From Chlorops oryzae (lineage: Eukaryota; Arthropoda; Insecta; Diptera; Chloropidae): a stretch of 64,000 bases of DNA. Made by a program: the position numbers and the translations under genes. The DNA is taken from NCBI GenBank assembly GCA_020466095.1, contig CM035807.1:48411004-48475003 (forward strand). Reading direction: 5' to 3'. Positions 11,088-21,047 of this stretch are shown in pieces (position 1 is the stretch's first letter; each line of letters opens with the position of its first letter). The notes below the pieces were generated by a model. It did not search any database. It was not told where the DNA came from and saw only the letters and a list, made by a program, of their open reading frames with translations.

Positions 11088-11960
11088 TTATTTTCTATAA
11101 TGTGTCCTAGATATTTTGTCTTGTTTGAAGCAAAATTGCATTTTTTTTTTAAACTTTAGCCGAAACCCTTCTTCCTTTATTGCTTCTAATAGCTGTTCTA
11201 GATAATTTAAGTGTTCTTCGAAGGACTTTGAAAATATTAAGATATCATCGATGTAATTAACTGCGAAATCGGTAAGTTTATATTTTCTTAATATGTTGCT
11301 TAAAATTCGTTGGAATATCGCTGGTGATGTTTTAAAGCCAAATGGTAAACAAGTCCACTGGAAATGTCCCTCTTGTGTCACAAAACCCGTGTTTCTTCTG
11401 TCTTCGATTCTTAAAAGGATTGACCAGAATGCAGAGTTAATGTCCAGCGTTGAATTATATTCGCAATTTCTGGTTTTAACTAACAATTCATCAATTAGTG
11501 GGAATGGCTGAGCTTGTGGTACCACTATCTTATTTAGATCTCTAAAATCGATGCAAAGTCTGGATTTCTTATTTTCATCTTTCTTGTAAGCTAGAGTGAC
11601 CGGAGCCGCAAATGGTTTGTACGACTCTTCTATGAGTCATTTTTGCAATAATTTAGAGACTTGATCTTCTATTTCCTTTTTGTCTTCAATAGTGCATCGG
11701 TATGGTCTTTTGCTGCAATATTCATCTCGAATAAGATCTATTCTTGCTTCGTAACCTTTCACTGTACCTATATCATATTTATCTTTCGCAAAACTGGTAT
11801 TGTACTTCTCTATTAATTTTTTTAGTTGTAGTTGTTGCGTGTTGTTTAAATTATTTATTGTTATCTGAAAATCTTTTTCTTCGACGTGCTCATTGAAGTT
11901 TATTCTAAATGTTGTAGAAATTCCATTTTCAAAAACCATTTCTGTCGGTTTATTACTCAT
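11088..11960 (-). pseudogene. Gypsy reverse transcriptase
   Basis: From MSNKPTEMVFENG at 11960 the frame runs through the linker, breaks near 11637 and resumes with palm motifs: DINSAFWSILL, FQWTCLPFGFKTSPAIFQR and the catalytic YIDDILIFS. The end near 11140 is scrambled by a T/A-run frameshift. YIDD is the usual gypsy active-site box. It copies the element RNA in intact relatives. Confidence 0.85.
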
Positions 11961-12017
11961 TTTGTTATAAGAAAATTCTTCTTCTTTATTGTTTTTTGTT
12001 TTTTGTATCTGTCCGTT

Positions 12018-12440
12018 TTTCCCGCTGTCGCTTCGCAGCTAAATCCCACCAGCGGCGAAAAAACGGGAAAAAGGAGGGCAGCACTTCGAGCCCAGCTGCT
12101 CGCCACTTTTTCCCGCCGGGCTTGACTGGCAACACCGGTGGGTTTTAAATAATTTTATAAAAGAACAGTTGCAAGTGAAACACGTCCGCGATTTTCTACC
12201 ACGTTCCGATTTAAAATACGAGTCAGTGAAGTGTCTTGTGAAGTGCGGGCCGCGTTCGCGACACCTTTTTTTTCTCCAATTTGCCACGGGACTCTTTTAA
12301 AACCCACGAATCCAACAGCAATCAACGCAGAAACAACGCCAACCACAACAGCAGCAGAAACAACAACAGCCTCAGCAGCCGCAACCGTCACGACAGAACC
12401 ACGACACCAATCCGTCCGACGCCACCACTCAAAGGTACGA
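12018..12440 (+). other. GC-rich segment inserted between protease and RT of the gypsy element
   Basis: This block differs sharply in composition from its AT-rich flanks. It contains TTTTATAAAAG (about 12152-12162), then CAGTGAAGTGTCTTGTGAAG, then a CAA/CAG-rich run, and ends in AAAG|GTACGAG, which resembles a splice donor. It reads like a promoter, 5' untranslated exon and donor of a fly gene or of another retroelement. No protein match is recognised; the apparent Thr/Ala-rich frame at 12231-12557 is compositional. Confidence 0.45.
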
Positions 12441-12453
12441 GCTTTTATTTCTT

Positions 12454-12720
12454 CTACATACGATTTCCCTTTGCCCCATTTCGGTCGCAAGACCAATAAT
12501 TCTTTACGGGCCCAAACAGTATCCGACGGGATTCTTTGTCCTCATATCCATAGATAGCTTGTGTTATTTTCAGATCTTCGTTTTGATTAAGCCCCAATTG
12601 CTGTATCATATCTAGGCCAATTAGGAAATCATGTTGAAAATTTTTTTCATCAATTATGTAGACATCTACATTTTCTACAATTTCAAAAATTTTTATCTTT
12701 AAGTTTGTCAGGCATTGCAA
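12454..12720 (-). pseudogene. Gypsy protease, C-terminal part
   Basis: The minus strand reads YIIDEKNFQHDFLIGLDMIQ, matching the end of retropepsins (h-D-x-L-h-G-x-D-h-h, where h is hydrophobic). The N-terminal catalytic DTGA part is missing because the element is truncated here. A frameshift near 12560 leads into the linker to RT. Confidence 0.7.
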
Positions 12721-12787
12721 ATTCGTTCAAAAGTTAATTTTCATTTACATTTTATTTAAATAGCTTGCTTATACTGGCCCTTAGCAA

Positions 12788-13357
12788 TAATGAACGTACG
12801 TTAAATTTTTCCAAAATCTGTTGAGCTTGTCTGCGACGATAGTCTCGGCGCATCAATTGAATGGTCGTTCGATTCAATACCAGATCGTCTAGACCTACTG
12901 TCATTGGATGTATTTCAACCTGTTCCAATGTTCTTAGCACCGCAGCAACCGTTGCACTCACAAAATGCATCGCATCTCTGAAAGATATTTTGCATTTGTC
13001 CATACACGAAAGCATCCTATCATCAATAAAATTAATTTTGCCGCGAATTCGATGGTTTCGATTTTGGAGAGGTTCTTCACTGTTTGCTGGTTCAGTGACG
13101 CTTGCTTCAGTAGCAACAGTAACTAAGAAGCTTTCCTCACCCTCGCTAGCAGGCTCTCCAGAAAAATTCTCTAATGCTGAAACTATTATCTTCTTCCTTT
13201 AATCGGTTTCTTTTACGTTTTTCTTTTTTTTTGCCAGTGATAGATCAACACCGGCCATGCTTCCTGGACGTCCTTTTTGTCTCTGTTGCAAAAGAAAATC
13301 TTTGTCCTCCTGAATATTAATAATTTCAAGCGCGTTAGGAGTCGCTATGTCAAATAT
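12788..13357 (-). pseudogene. Orphan arthropod transposon protein, middle part
   Basis: The minus strand starts IFDIATPNALEII, then EDKDFLLQQRQKGRPGSMAG, and after a stop near 13200 continues KISFRDAMHFVSATVAAVLR and LVLNRTTIQLMRRDYRRRQA. These match in order the segment that follows the N-terminal part at 16381-16659 in the same uncharacterised family. It breaks off near 12788, where the truncated gypsy begins. The expected next section of the family, about 200 or more residues by my recollection, is missing before the C-terminal part at 6892. Confidence 0.7.
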
Positions 13358-13712
13358 GGGTATTTCCAGAAAAAAGTCAACCACGACTCAAAAATAAAAT
13401 GTGCTTGGAAATTGGTTTTTGTCTAGAATAATACAACAAAACACTTGAATTTCTAGATGCGAATTTGTTTTTGCTTTTTCTCTTATTAATTTTTAAATAA
13501 AATATATTTCAAAATGACTCTCTTATTTGTAAATATTTTAAATTTGTGATGCGTTCTTTCTCTGTGAACCAACAATAGAAAGAGAGTTGCAACATTGTGA
13601 TGTTGCAATAAAACAACAATTAACAACAACAAATAACATTATAAAAATATAAAGAGAGGAAACTATGGTTTCTAACGGCTAATTTTTGAATTTCTGTTTG
13701 CTGAAATCAGGT

Positions 13713-13889
13713 GTCACGTCCAAAATGAAAAAACGTTATTTTTCATTTGAATTTGGGCGCAGCTAGAAGTTGCTAATGAAAATATAAGTTTTCGAAGTGC
13801 TTTGCTTAAATATATATCTAAAAATCAAAAGTTGCAAATTAAAAAAAAATAGTTTTCGTTTGGTTAATATTAAAAGTTGGTCACGTCCG
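13713..13889 (+). promoter_or_regulatory. GTCACGTCC motifs, left subterminal
   Basis: GTCACGTCC occurs at 13713-13721 and GTCACGTCCG at 13880-13889, between the left TIR and the transposase start. Together with the right-hand set they look like transposase-binding sites. That role is inferred. Confidence 0.55.
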
Positions 13890-13935
13890 GGATCGTAAGT
13901 AATAAATATTATATTGAAGCCTTTTTATAATTGAA

Positions 13936-15687
13936 ATGAAAAAGATTATGCAGATGGAAAAATATCATTCTGAAAAGGGCAAATCCAACAAACAACGGTG
14001 GATGGAAGAGTTAAAAAAAGATGAAGAAAAGTGGAAGCAAAACAAAAAAAAAGGACGCTGAAAGAAAGCGAGAGTACCGAAAGCGACGGGCAGCGTTAAA
14101 GAAAAAAGACGAAAAATTATTACAGTATGCAAAGCAAAAAGATCGAAAGCGTCAAAAGAAATGTCGAGAAGAAAAGAGAAAGGCATTGGAAATGAATCTA
14201 AGAAGTGAGCCGTACACCTGTAAGCAAACATTAGGAAAAGCGGTACGAAAGGTTGAAAAAGAACTGCCAAGAGATTTGGATAAAAAGTTAGCAGTTCTTG
14301 AAGTTTTAAACAAAAAGTATCCACAGCCCCAAAAAACCGCTAGAAGCGAAGATCTTTCGGAATCTCGGGAGCGTGTAAAAATTATTCAAAAGTTTTACGT
14401 TCGGGATGAAATAAGCGTTCAAGCGTCTGGAAAGAAAGAGACAGTCATATTTGAAGGCCAGATAGTTGCCAAGCGCTATATGCTTATAACTGTTTCTGAA
14501 GCGTTCGAGCTGTTTAAAAGCGAGAATACATTGGAAGGTGTAACTAAGTCGTTTGTTTTTGCAAACAGACCTAGTTACGTCCAATTGGTTGACAGGATGC
14601 CTCACAATATGTGCGTATGTAAATACCACGCTAATTTCGGATTTCTGTTGGAAGGCTGTGCAAAGGTTATACCAACACTCCCACACAAATTTGAAAGTTT
14701 TTTGATATTCCTGTGTTGCGATGTGTCTGAGGAAAGCTGTATGTCCAACAAATGTGAAAGCTGTGTGTCTGATAACAAACATGATATAGTTCCCATATAG
14801 TTTCATTCTAAGCTGGAGCAAAACGTGAAATGGAAACATTGGAGAAAAGTTGACGACCGGATAACATTGGCTTACACAATAGCTCCACTGCCTGATTTGA
14901 TTCATGAGCTAGAAGTCCAGCTTCCGAGTTTTAAATTGCACTTTTTTATCAAGCGATCTCAGCAGAAATATTTCGAGCGCAAAAAAGCAAATGTTATGCC
15001 GGATGAACTAATTTTGCAAATTGATTTTTCGGAAAATTATCGACTGATCTGCCAAAACGAAGTATGTACAAGACGCGCATTTCAGTTACAAGCAAGCAAC
15101 AATTTTTACTTGTGTGGCATGGCTTCATGGCAAAACAGAATCCTTTGCCATAATAAGTGACAGTCTCAGCCACAAGAAATTTGACGTTAATTGTTTAATA
15201 ACAAAGCTTTTGCATCATATCAAGAGTCGTTATGAAAAAATTGCTAAAATTTTTATATTCTCGGACGGAAGCAGCTCTCAGTGTAAGAATAAATACATAA
15301 TATCGAGCATTCCTAGATTCGCTAAATGATTTCCATTGTGAGCGGTTTGAATGGAACTTTTTTGCTACCTCACATGGTAAAGGCGCTGTAGATGGCGTAG
15401 GTGCTGTGGTTAAAAGAAAAGTTTGGCAGATAGTTCGACCAAACAATATTGTTTTAGGGGATGCTTTCACATTTTACGAAATCGCTCAAAACAACATTGA
15501 TTGCGTTACCTTGTTCTACATATCTGAAGAAGCTATTTTAAATTTCTGCCCAACTTTATTGGAGACATGGAAATCTGTTCCCAAAATCACAGGCATCACA
15601 AAATTTCATTTTTTTGAATATTTAAATAGCACACACATTAATGTTGCTAAAACCGTTTATTCCATTAAAAGAAAACTTAGAGTCTAA
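13936..15687 (+). pseudogene. Transposase-like protein with DDE-type motifs
   Basis: The frame starts at ATG 13936, shifts at an A9 run near 14050, reads a Lys/Arg-rich coiled segment (AERKREYRKRRAALKKKDEK), then KIIQKFYVRDEIS, MPHNMCVCKYHANFGFLLEG and a Cys cluster. A TAG at 14798-14800 interrupts the same frame. Then come LILQIDFSENY, a frameshift near 15130, IFIFSDGSSSQCKNKYI, a frameshift near 15310, and FFATSHGKGAVDGVGAVVKR. This motif order is that of an uncharacterised metazoan family present in many copies in arthropod and echinoderm genomes. The Asp residues of DFSEN and SDGSSSQ are plausible catalytic residues. It would cut and join the TIRs at 13358 and 16376. Dead as read. Confidence 0.75.
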
Positions 15688-15981
15688 TAAAAAAATATGT
15701 TTTTTTTGGTTGAAACCTTTAATTAATGTTTTTCTGAAATAGGTACACACAGCCAAAAAGGCACATGAAACCCGATAAAACTAGAACAAAGTTAAAAAGA
15801 TTTCTCTATGGTTTTAGGAGATATCTTTTTGATTTTATGAGGTCATATTTTTCTGTGTGGACCTATGTATTACTGTAAGTGGGGAGTGATGCTCTCCGCG
15901 ATACATAATGGATCTATTGTACTCCTAGGTATGTATCTAAACACATCATTCTCTGTTCTGTTGAATATTCAGGAAATATTT

Positions 15982-16358
15982 GTCACGTCCACAATGTCAC
16001 GTCCGGAATCATTTTTTTCCCCATATAAAACAAACGAAAGGAAAGTCTATGACAATGTTACTCTATTAATAAAACTTTGTTATTGTTGAGTCACTTCACG
16101 TTTTCAAAAAATTAAATTTCCTCCGAAACTCGCAGAAATAAGCTATATCTTATCATGTGTGTGAAAGCAGTTCCTTTTTTGTCACGTCCGAATCCACTTG
16201 TTGCTAGCCGATATCTTGCTTTCGGTTAATATAGAGCTTAAAATTTTTGGCACTAAGCATAGACTGCCCTAAGAACTTCATGATGAATAAAATATGTGCC
16301 CCTTTTTCCCCTTCTTAATCTGAGGGTTTTGTATAATAATCGTCCGAATGTTACGTCC
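15982..16358 (+). promoter_or_regulatory. GTCACGTCC motifs, right subterminal
   Basis: GTCACGTCC lies at 15982-15990, GTCACGTCCGG at 15996-16006, GTCACGTCCG at 16181-16190, and a variant GTTACGTCC at 16350-16358, 18 bp from the element end. All are on the plus strand, as are the left-hand copies. Confidence 0.55.
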
Positions 16359-16380
16359 TAGCCACTGGAAATACCCATAT

Positions 16381-16659
16381 ATAGTTTCTGATTTTTTCAT
16401 CAAACTCTTTTTCACACTTTCGATACTTTTCACCTGACTTTCTGCTTTGCTTTTGCAGAGATTTCCATGTCTCATACAATTTCAAAAGTTTCTTTCCGCA
16501 GTTAGTTGCAGTAAGAGTGGGAATTCGAGCTCTTTCCCAAAATTTCAGAGTTATTTGGATTGAATACTTCACACTTTCCTTAAGAGACAAGTTTTTAACA
16601 CGTTTTTGATAAAATAACAACTGAAGTACTTGCTGCATAGATGGCAGTTTTGACCCCAA
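16381..16659 (-). pseudogene. Orphan arthropod transposon protein, N-terminal part
   Basis: The minus strand starts ATG at 16659 and reads LPSMQQVLQLLFYQKRVKNL, then LKFWERARIPTLTATNC, then a basic helix ending EKEFDEKIRNY at the transposon insertion. The W..ARIPT core and basic region are typical of the N-terminus of this uncharacterised family. The frame joins that of 13357 downstream once the 3-kb insertion and one ATAT are disregarded. Confidence 0.7.
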
Positions 16660-16821
16660 AATCTCTTCTTAACATTTTCCAACCAGGAAAATTTCATCTG
16701 CCGATCGAAATTTTTTTACGTTTGGTTTTTGTAACGGTGTCGTAGTCGCAGAAATTTCTTAAATTAATGCACTTTCTGTTCACTTCAGTGCTCCGATGCG
16801 TAAATTAATGTGTTAAATATA

Positions 16822-16861
16822 ATGAACTCAGCTGACAGCTCATGAACTCAGCTGACAGCTC
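16822..16861. repeat. 20-bp unit repeated twice
   Basis: ATGAACTCAGCTGACAGCTC occurs twice in tandem, followed by a third partial unit (ATGAAATTACAGCTGAG). Confidence 0.9.
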
Positions 16862-16878
16862 ATGAAATTACAGCTGAG

Positions 16879-18017
16879 TTAGTGATGCCAGATCTACGGA
16901 GCTTAGCTTTCATCTACGGATATACGGATTTTTTGTAAAATCTACGGATATTTATTTTATTCGTTCAAAAATAGATCACCTATTGAAATTTGGAGCAAAA
17001 ACAGAACTCCAAATTAACGGGTGGGCCATCTAGCGCTTGGAATTTGAACCATATGTTATTTTGAGATTTCATGGTATTATGTCATTTCTGACATTACAGA
17101 AATTTAGTAAAAGGTTTGACATTTAAGAAATTGGACGCTATGCACTCAAAGAAAATTGAAAAATATTGAAAGCTTACTTCCAAAGTGGTGATTCTTTTAC
17201 CCAAACTATGAGAAATCTACGAAAAAAATCGAAATTCTGAAGTCAATTGCCCGCCAAGATGCTGCGATGTGAATCCTTTAGACAATTTTTTGTGGGGTGC
17301 CGTTAAAGAAAAATGTTATGCTGACCATTCAGACACGATTGAAGCTTGAAAGCACGAGATCGAAGTTGCCATTGGTGAATAGAGCCTCTAAAAACCGAAA
17401 ATATACTGAAAAATTGGGTTGATCGAATGGTGTACTGTAAGGCGAGTCGTGGTAGTCTTTGAATGATATTGTCTTTCATTCTTAAATGGAAGGGACCCAC
17501 CTTTCCAATAAAACTTGAATTTTGCTAAAATATTCAATAGTTTTTTTTTTATAAGCATTTCAAATTCCTAATCTTAAATGGTCATACAGGGTATGTGTTT
17601 CTCATGATTCTTAAAAATCGAGGACTTTTTGAAAGCGTACCGGTGTGTTAGTGGTATTATAACATAACTATTTTTTTGTAAACAATATAATTTGGCATAT
17701 TTTTTTCAAAATATTTAACCGATATGTGTAAATAAACTATACGACTTTTATTCTAATATTATGGAGAGGTATGGAAAACGGCGTTGTGCGATTTGCTTTC
17801 TTCGAAAAATGAGAGAATTGCAAGCTCTTTTCCAATATTTTACTCTTTGTTCGTAGATAGGTTTATTCAGTATTGGGTTAAGTAGTTTATCAATGTATGG
17901 TTTTAAGCTTATTTTTGTCATCCAACTGTAAATTCTTACCGACTTTGTGATGTAAAATCTACGGAATTTTTGAACGTGGATCTATGGATTTTCAAAAATA
18001 TGATCTGGCATCACTGA
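16879..18017. mobile_element. TIR element with GCTGAG flanks
   Basis: Ends are TTAGTGATGCCAGATC and GATCTGGCATCACTGA, inverted with one mismatch, flanked by GCTGAG at 16873-16878 and 18018-18023. ATCTACGGAT-type repeats occur inside both ends. Target length suggests hAT or a relative but is not decisive. A mariner relic is nested at 17018-17590. Confidence 0.65.
17018..17590 (+). pseudogene. mariner-like transposase relic
   Basis: The plus strand keeps only the C-terminal end: CDVNPLDNFLWGAVKEKCYA, then EIEVAIGE, and a tail resembling NWVDRMVYCKASRG. PLD-x-FLWG is the region of the last catalytic acid in Tc1/mariner transposases. Several stops interrupt it. Upstream CGGGTGGGCCATCTAG is typical of the element's 5' end, so most of the coding region is deleted. 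Confidence 0.75.
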
Positions 18018-19050
18018 GCTGAGTGATACGTAAATTGGTTGCATTTAGAGCGACACTTTCAATTCGCTTAAGTAATTTATTTAATAATTTATTTATTTTA
18101 ATGCAGTTTTACGAATGTCCAGTAATAGACAAAGAAAATATTTAATTATCTTTAACGCTGATCTCTCCTGCTTAACTGTTATATTTCTCTTACAATTATG
18201 GAATCTAAGATGGAATGACCTTGCAAGATACAATTTATGCGTCATATATTAAAGATCAATATAACCATTGAAAAACGGTAAAATAGTTAAACAAAAAATG
18301 TTCTCAACAGCAACCAAGTTGCAAAAAGTGAATAGTGGAATATCCTTAAATAGGAACAACTGCTTTAGGCATTAATCATTTCTAAATTCAACTATATCGT
18401 ATTATATTAAATATCCGAAAAAAGGGGTGCAGGGAGTGGGAGGAACGTTGCGGGATCCAATTACAGATCCTTTTAATCTTTAACAAAGAAATTGGTGAAA
18501 AGCGAGAAATTAAAAAAAAAAATAGAAAAGTATTAAACTTTCTAGGTCTGACGGGGGCATAAGCCCCCTTAGTGCCCTCTTGCTTTCAGAACTGATCTCC
18601 AAACATGTTTATTCATTAAAAAGGATATAAATAACAATGAGAATTATTTGATCGTATTATGTAAGGTACACAAATAAAATAACAGATTTTAGTTGGAACG
18701 TCATTTAAAGGCATTTTTTCGACTTCACCGCTACCATGTGAAGTTATTTTTGATCCGATATAGACTTTTTAGTACTATTCGATAGACTAAAATGTCTGTT
18801 TTGTGAATTTATTAAAAACTTATCCGTTATATGCACTGTGTGGACAAAATTTAGAAAAATATAGCCGAAAACGATGATTTTTGCAAAAGGTCCCCCTAAA
18901 AACCCTCGTGGTGGCGCCACTTATCATTGTCGCATCGAGTTAAAAAAAATGGTATATTGATTCTTATATGCAATCTCACATATTGAGAAGCGAAAACCTT
19001 AAAATTTATAATTTTTAATTTTTTCCATATTAGCTATGGTCAGTCTAATA
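18018..19050. other. Intron sequence without recognisable features
   Basis: AT-rich, with no long frames or named repeat. A short perfect hairpin GGGGGC-ATAA-GCCCCC lies at about 18553-18568. Confidence 0.5.
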
Positions 19051-20170
19051 TATACAGGGTGTCCCGTTAGGTAGTACATTCCTTTACAGGGGCGGTAGGG
19101 GAGTCCAAGATGAACAAAAAATCGTATGTGAGGTGGGGGTCGCAAATGCACCCCTGAGGAGTTATAGGGCCTTAAAGTTTTTTGGCACTAAGTCCAGAAA
19201 AACAATTCTCCCACGCTAGTGGCTTACTGTAGAAAAAAAATTGTAATGCGGTTTGAAAGCCAATTGTACAGGCTTTTGGGCAAAATTGAATTGATGGTCA
19301 AAGCTGCAGTTATTGTGTGAAAAATAAACGCTCAAAGTCAAAAATTCTGAAAAAATTTTCAATTATTTTACTTTAGGAGCCATTTTGGTATGAAAAGGTC
19401 CAATTAACACATGCTTTTTTAATTTTTTTTTAAATCTTCGATCAATTTACTTCAAATCTGTGGTACATTTGTCATACCTTATTAGCGGTTTAACCTCAGG
19501 AAAAAAAGGATTTAAAAACGAACTTAAACTTTTCTTAAAATCAATTTCAATAATCTCAGCAAAAAATTACCAATTTTTCCAGTTAAAGTTCGTATAATTT
19601 TAAACCAAAATTTGTCTCAAATAAGAAATTGCTGGCTGGCCATTGTAAGCCAAAGATTGCTCTTTTAAGAATTTCATAACATGAAAAAAAGTTCAAGTTC
19701 GTTTTTAATTCCTATTTTTGCTGAGGTTAAACCGCTAATAAGGTATGACAACTATACCACAGATTTGAAGTAAATTGATCGAAGATTTAAAAAAAAATTC
19801 AAAAAGCATGTGTTAATTGGACCTTTTCCATACCAAAATGGCTCCTTAAGTAAAATAATTGAAAATTTTTTCAGAATTTTTGACTTTGAGCGTTTATTTT
19901 TCGCACAATAACTGCAGCTTTGACCATCAATTCAATTTTTCCCAAAAGCCTGTACAATTGGCTTTCAAACCGCATTACAATTTTTTTTCTACAGTAAGCC
20001 ACTAGCGTGGGAGAATTGTTTTTCTGGACTTAGTGCCAAAAAACTTTAAGGCCCTATAACTCCTCAGGGGTGCATTTGCGACCCCCACCTCACATACGAT
20101 TTTTTGTTCATCTTGGACTCCCCTACCACCCCTGTAAGGGAATGTAGTACCTAACGGGACACCCTGTATA
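19051..20170. mobile_element. 1.1-kb foldback (long palindrome) element
   Basis: The left arm from TATACAGGGTGTCCCGTTAG to about 19535 is the near-exact reverse complement of the right arm from about 19685 to GGGACACCCTGTATA. The arms are about 485 bp with a central spacer of about 150 bp. TA-rich flanks fit a TA or TATA target. No coding capacity. Two decayed relatives lie at 6893-7022 and about 1837-1857. Confidence 0.9.
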
Positions 20171-20299
20171 TAAACAATCTTTTTATTCAAGTCCAAAGAG
20201 ATTGCGAAGTGAAAACAATATCTAAGATCTTTAAATAAAATCCAAAAATGTGTTTGTTTACCAAATTTATGGATTTTCTTGGTCATATTGGCTCTAAAA

Positions 20300-20630
20300 G
20301 TTGTATTGATCACTGTTCGCAATTTGTTTAAAAAGCTGTGGGTGTTCCTTCAGAAAATCGAAGAATTCAACGCAATTGTAGTTTGAATTAAATTTTACCA
20401 ATAAAATGGATGTTAAGGTGTGGATTTTAAGATTGGACGTCTCCAAACATTTTTGTTAAAGAAAAAATGCTTTCAACTGGTGCGCTGGTTCCAGGCAAGC
20501 AAAGAATGAGTTGAATGAAAACCGAAAATTCCAAATAGGACACTTGCGCAGCATCTATGTGCTTGAAAATTTCAACCCATCTACTTTCCATTTCAACTTG
20601 CTCTTGGTTCCACTCCAAGATTTTATCCGG
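20300..20630 (-). pseudogene. hAT transposase C-terminal fragment
   Basis: The minus strand reads LILCLPGTSAPVESIFSLTK, the hAT dimerisation-region signature (LPGTsAPVERIFS), and then continues in a second frame with a VKFN-x-N-x-x-C-x-E-F-x-x-x-L tail typical of these proteins. Frameshifted and lacking the catalytic core. Confidence 0.7.
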
Positions 20631-20705
20631 TGTACAATACGATTTTACTAAGAGTGAGACATTTTGAGTCTGTGTTTATCGTAGAATATTTGATTTGAGA
20701 AAAGT

Positions 20706-20805
20706 TCAAGAATCAGTACGAAATCAGTATTAAATCAGTTCCGATTTTCAATCAGTACAATGAGCCGAAAATCAGTACTGTACTGATAAAATCAGTACGT
20801 CTAGC
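20706..20805. repeat. Clustered AATCAGTAC motifs
   Basis: AATCAGTAC or close variants occur about seven times in 100 bp, including the palindromic CAGTACTGTACTGA. It may be the end of a decayed transposon. Confidence 0.55.
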
Positions 20806-21047
20806 GGGTTTAGTCATATTTCATGATGCTGAAATTTAACGAAAACACATTGCTCAAAGCTCGTCTTGTTACATATGATTAAATTCACAATAAGATACTG
20901 ATTTATTAAAATTTTTAAATCTCTATATTTGGTGACACTTTTCGCTCTGTGTCGCATTCTAAGAGAACGTACATAGCTTACTAATAATATTTGAAATTTG
21001 TTCATTACATCAATCCCAAAGCTAAAAGTATATATAATTATACTCAC

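Larger units (their letters stand above)
7029..12745 (-). mobile_element. Ty3/gypsy LTR retrotransposon, 5'-truncated
   Basis: Minus-strand order: protease end (12720), reverse transcriptase (11960-11088), RNase H (10795-10414), integrase (10400-7385), polypurine tract and 3' LTR (7029). Gag and the 5' LTR are missing, and the break near 12745 abuts the orphan protein fragment at 12788. Two small DNA transposons (8111-9387, 9434-10007) and a GC-rich segment (12018-12440) are inserted in it. The copy is dead: it has stops, frameshifts and a missing catalytic integrase segment. It is nested within the orphan element, which is within the ASNSD1 intron. Confidence 0.85.
13358..16376 (+). mobile_element. 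DDE-like DNA transposon of an apparently undescribed family
   Basis: A 3019-bp element with perfect 12-bp TIRs GGGTATTTCCAG / CTGGAAATACCC, flanked by ATAT at 13354-13357 and 16377-16380. It is inserted in the orphan transposon ORF on the other strand, and that frame is continuous across one copy of ATAT, which fixes both ends to the base. Inside are a transposase-like pseudogene (13936-15687) and GTCACGTCC motifs near both ends. The superfamily is not one I can name. Confidence 0.85.

Noticed and set aside
12231..12557. Thr/Ala-rich or Asn/Arg-rich plus-strand ORFs
   Set aside because: They come from CAA/CAG-rich sequence read in several frames, with no domain; more likely untranslated sequence.
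14306..14905. 199-codon minus-strand ORF
   Set aside because: It is antisense to the DDE-like transposase, which has clear family motifs on the plus strand.
13713..16190. GTCACGTCC motifs as host transcription-factor sites
   Set aside because: They are confined to the ends of one transposon, so element-encoded binding is the simpler reading.
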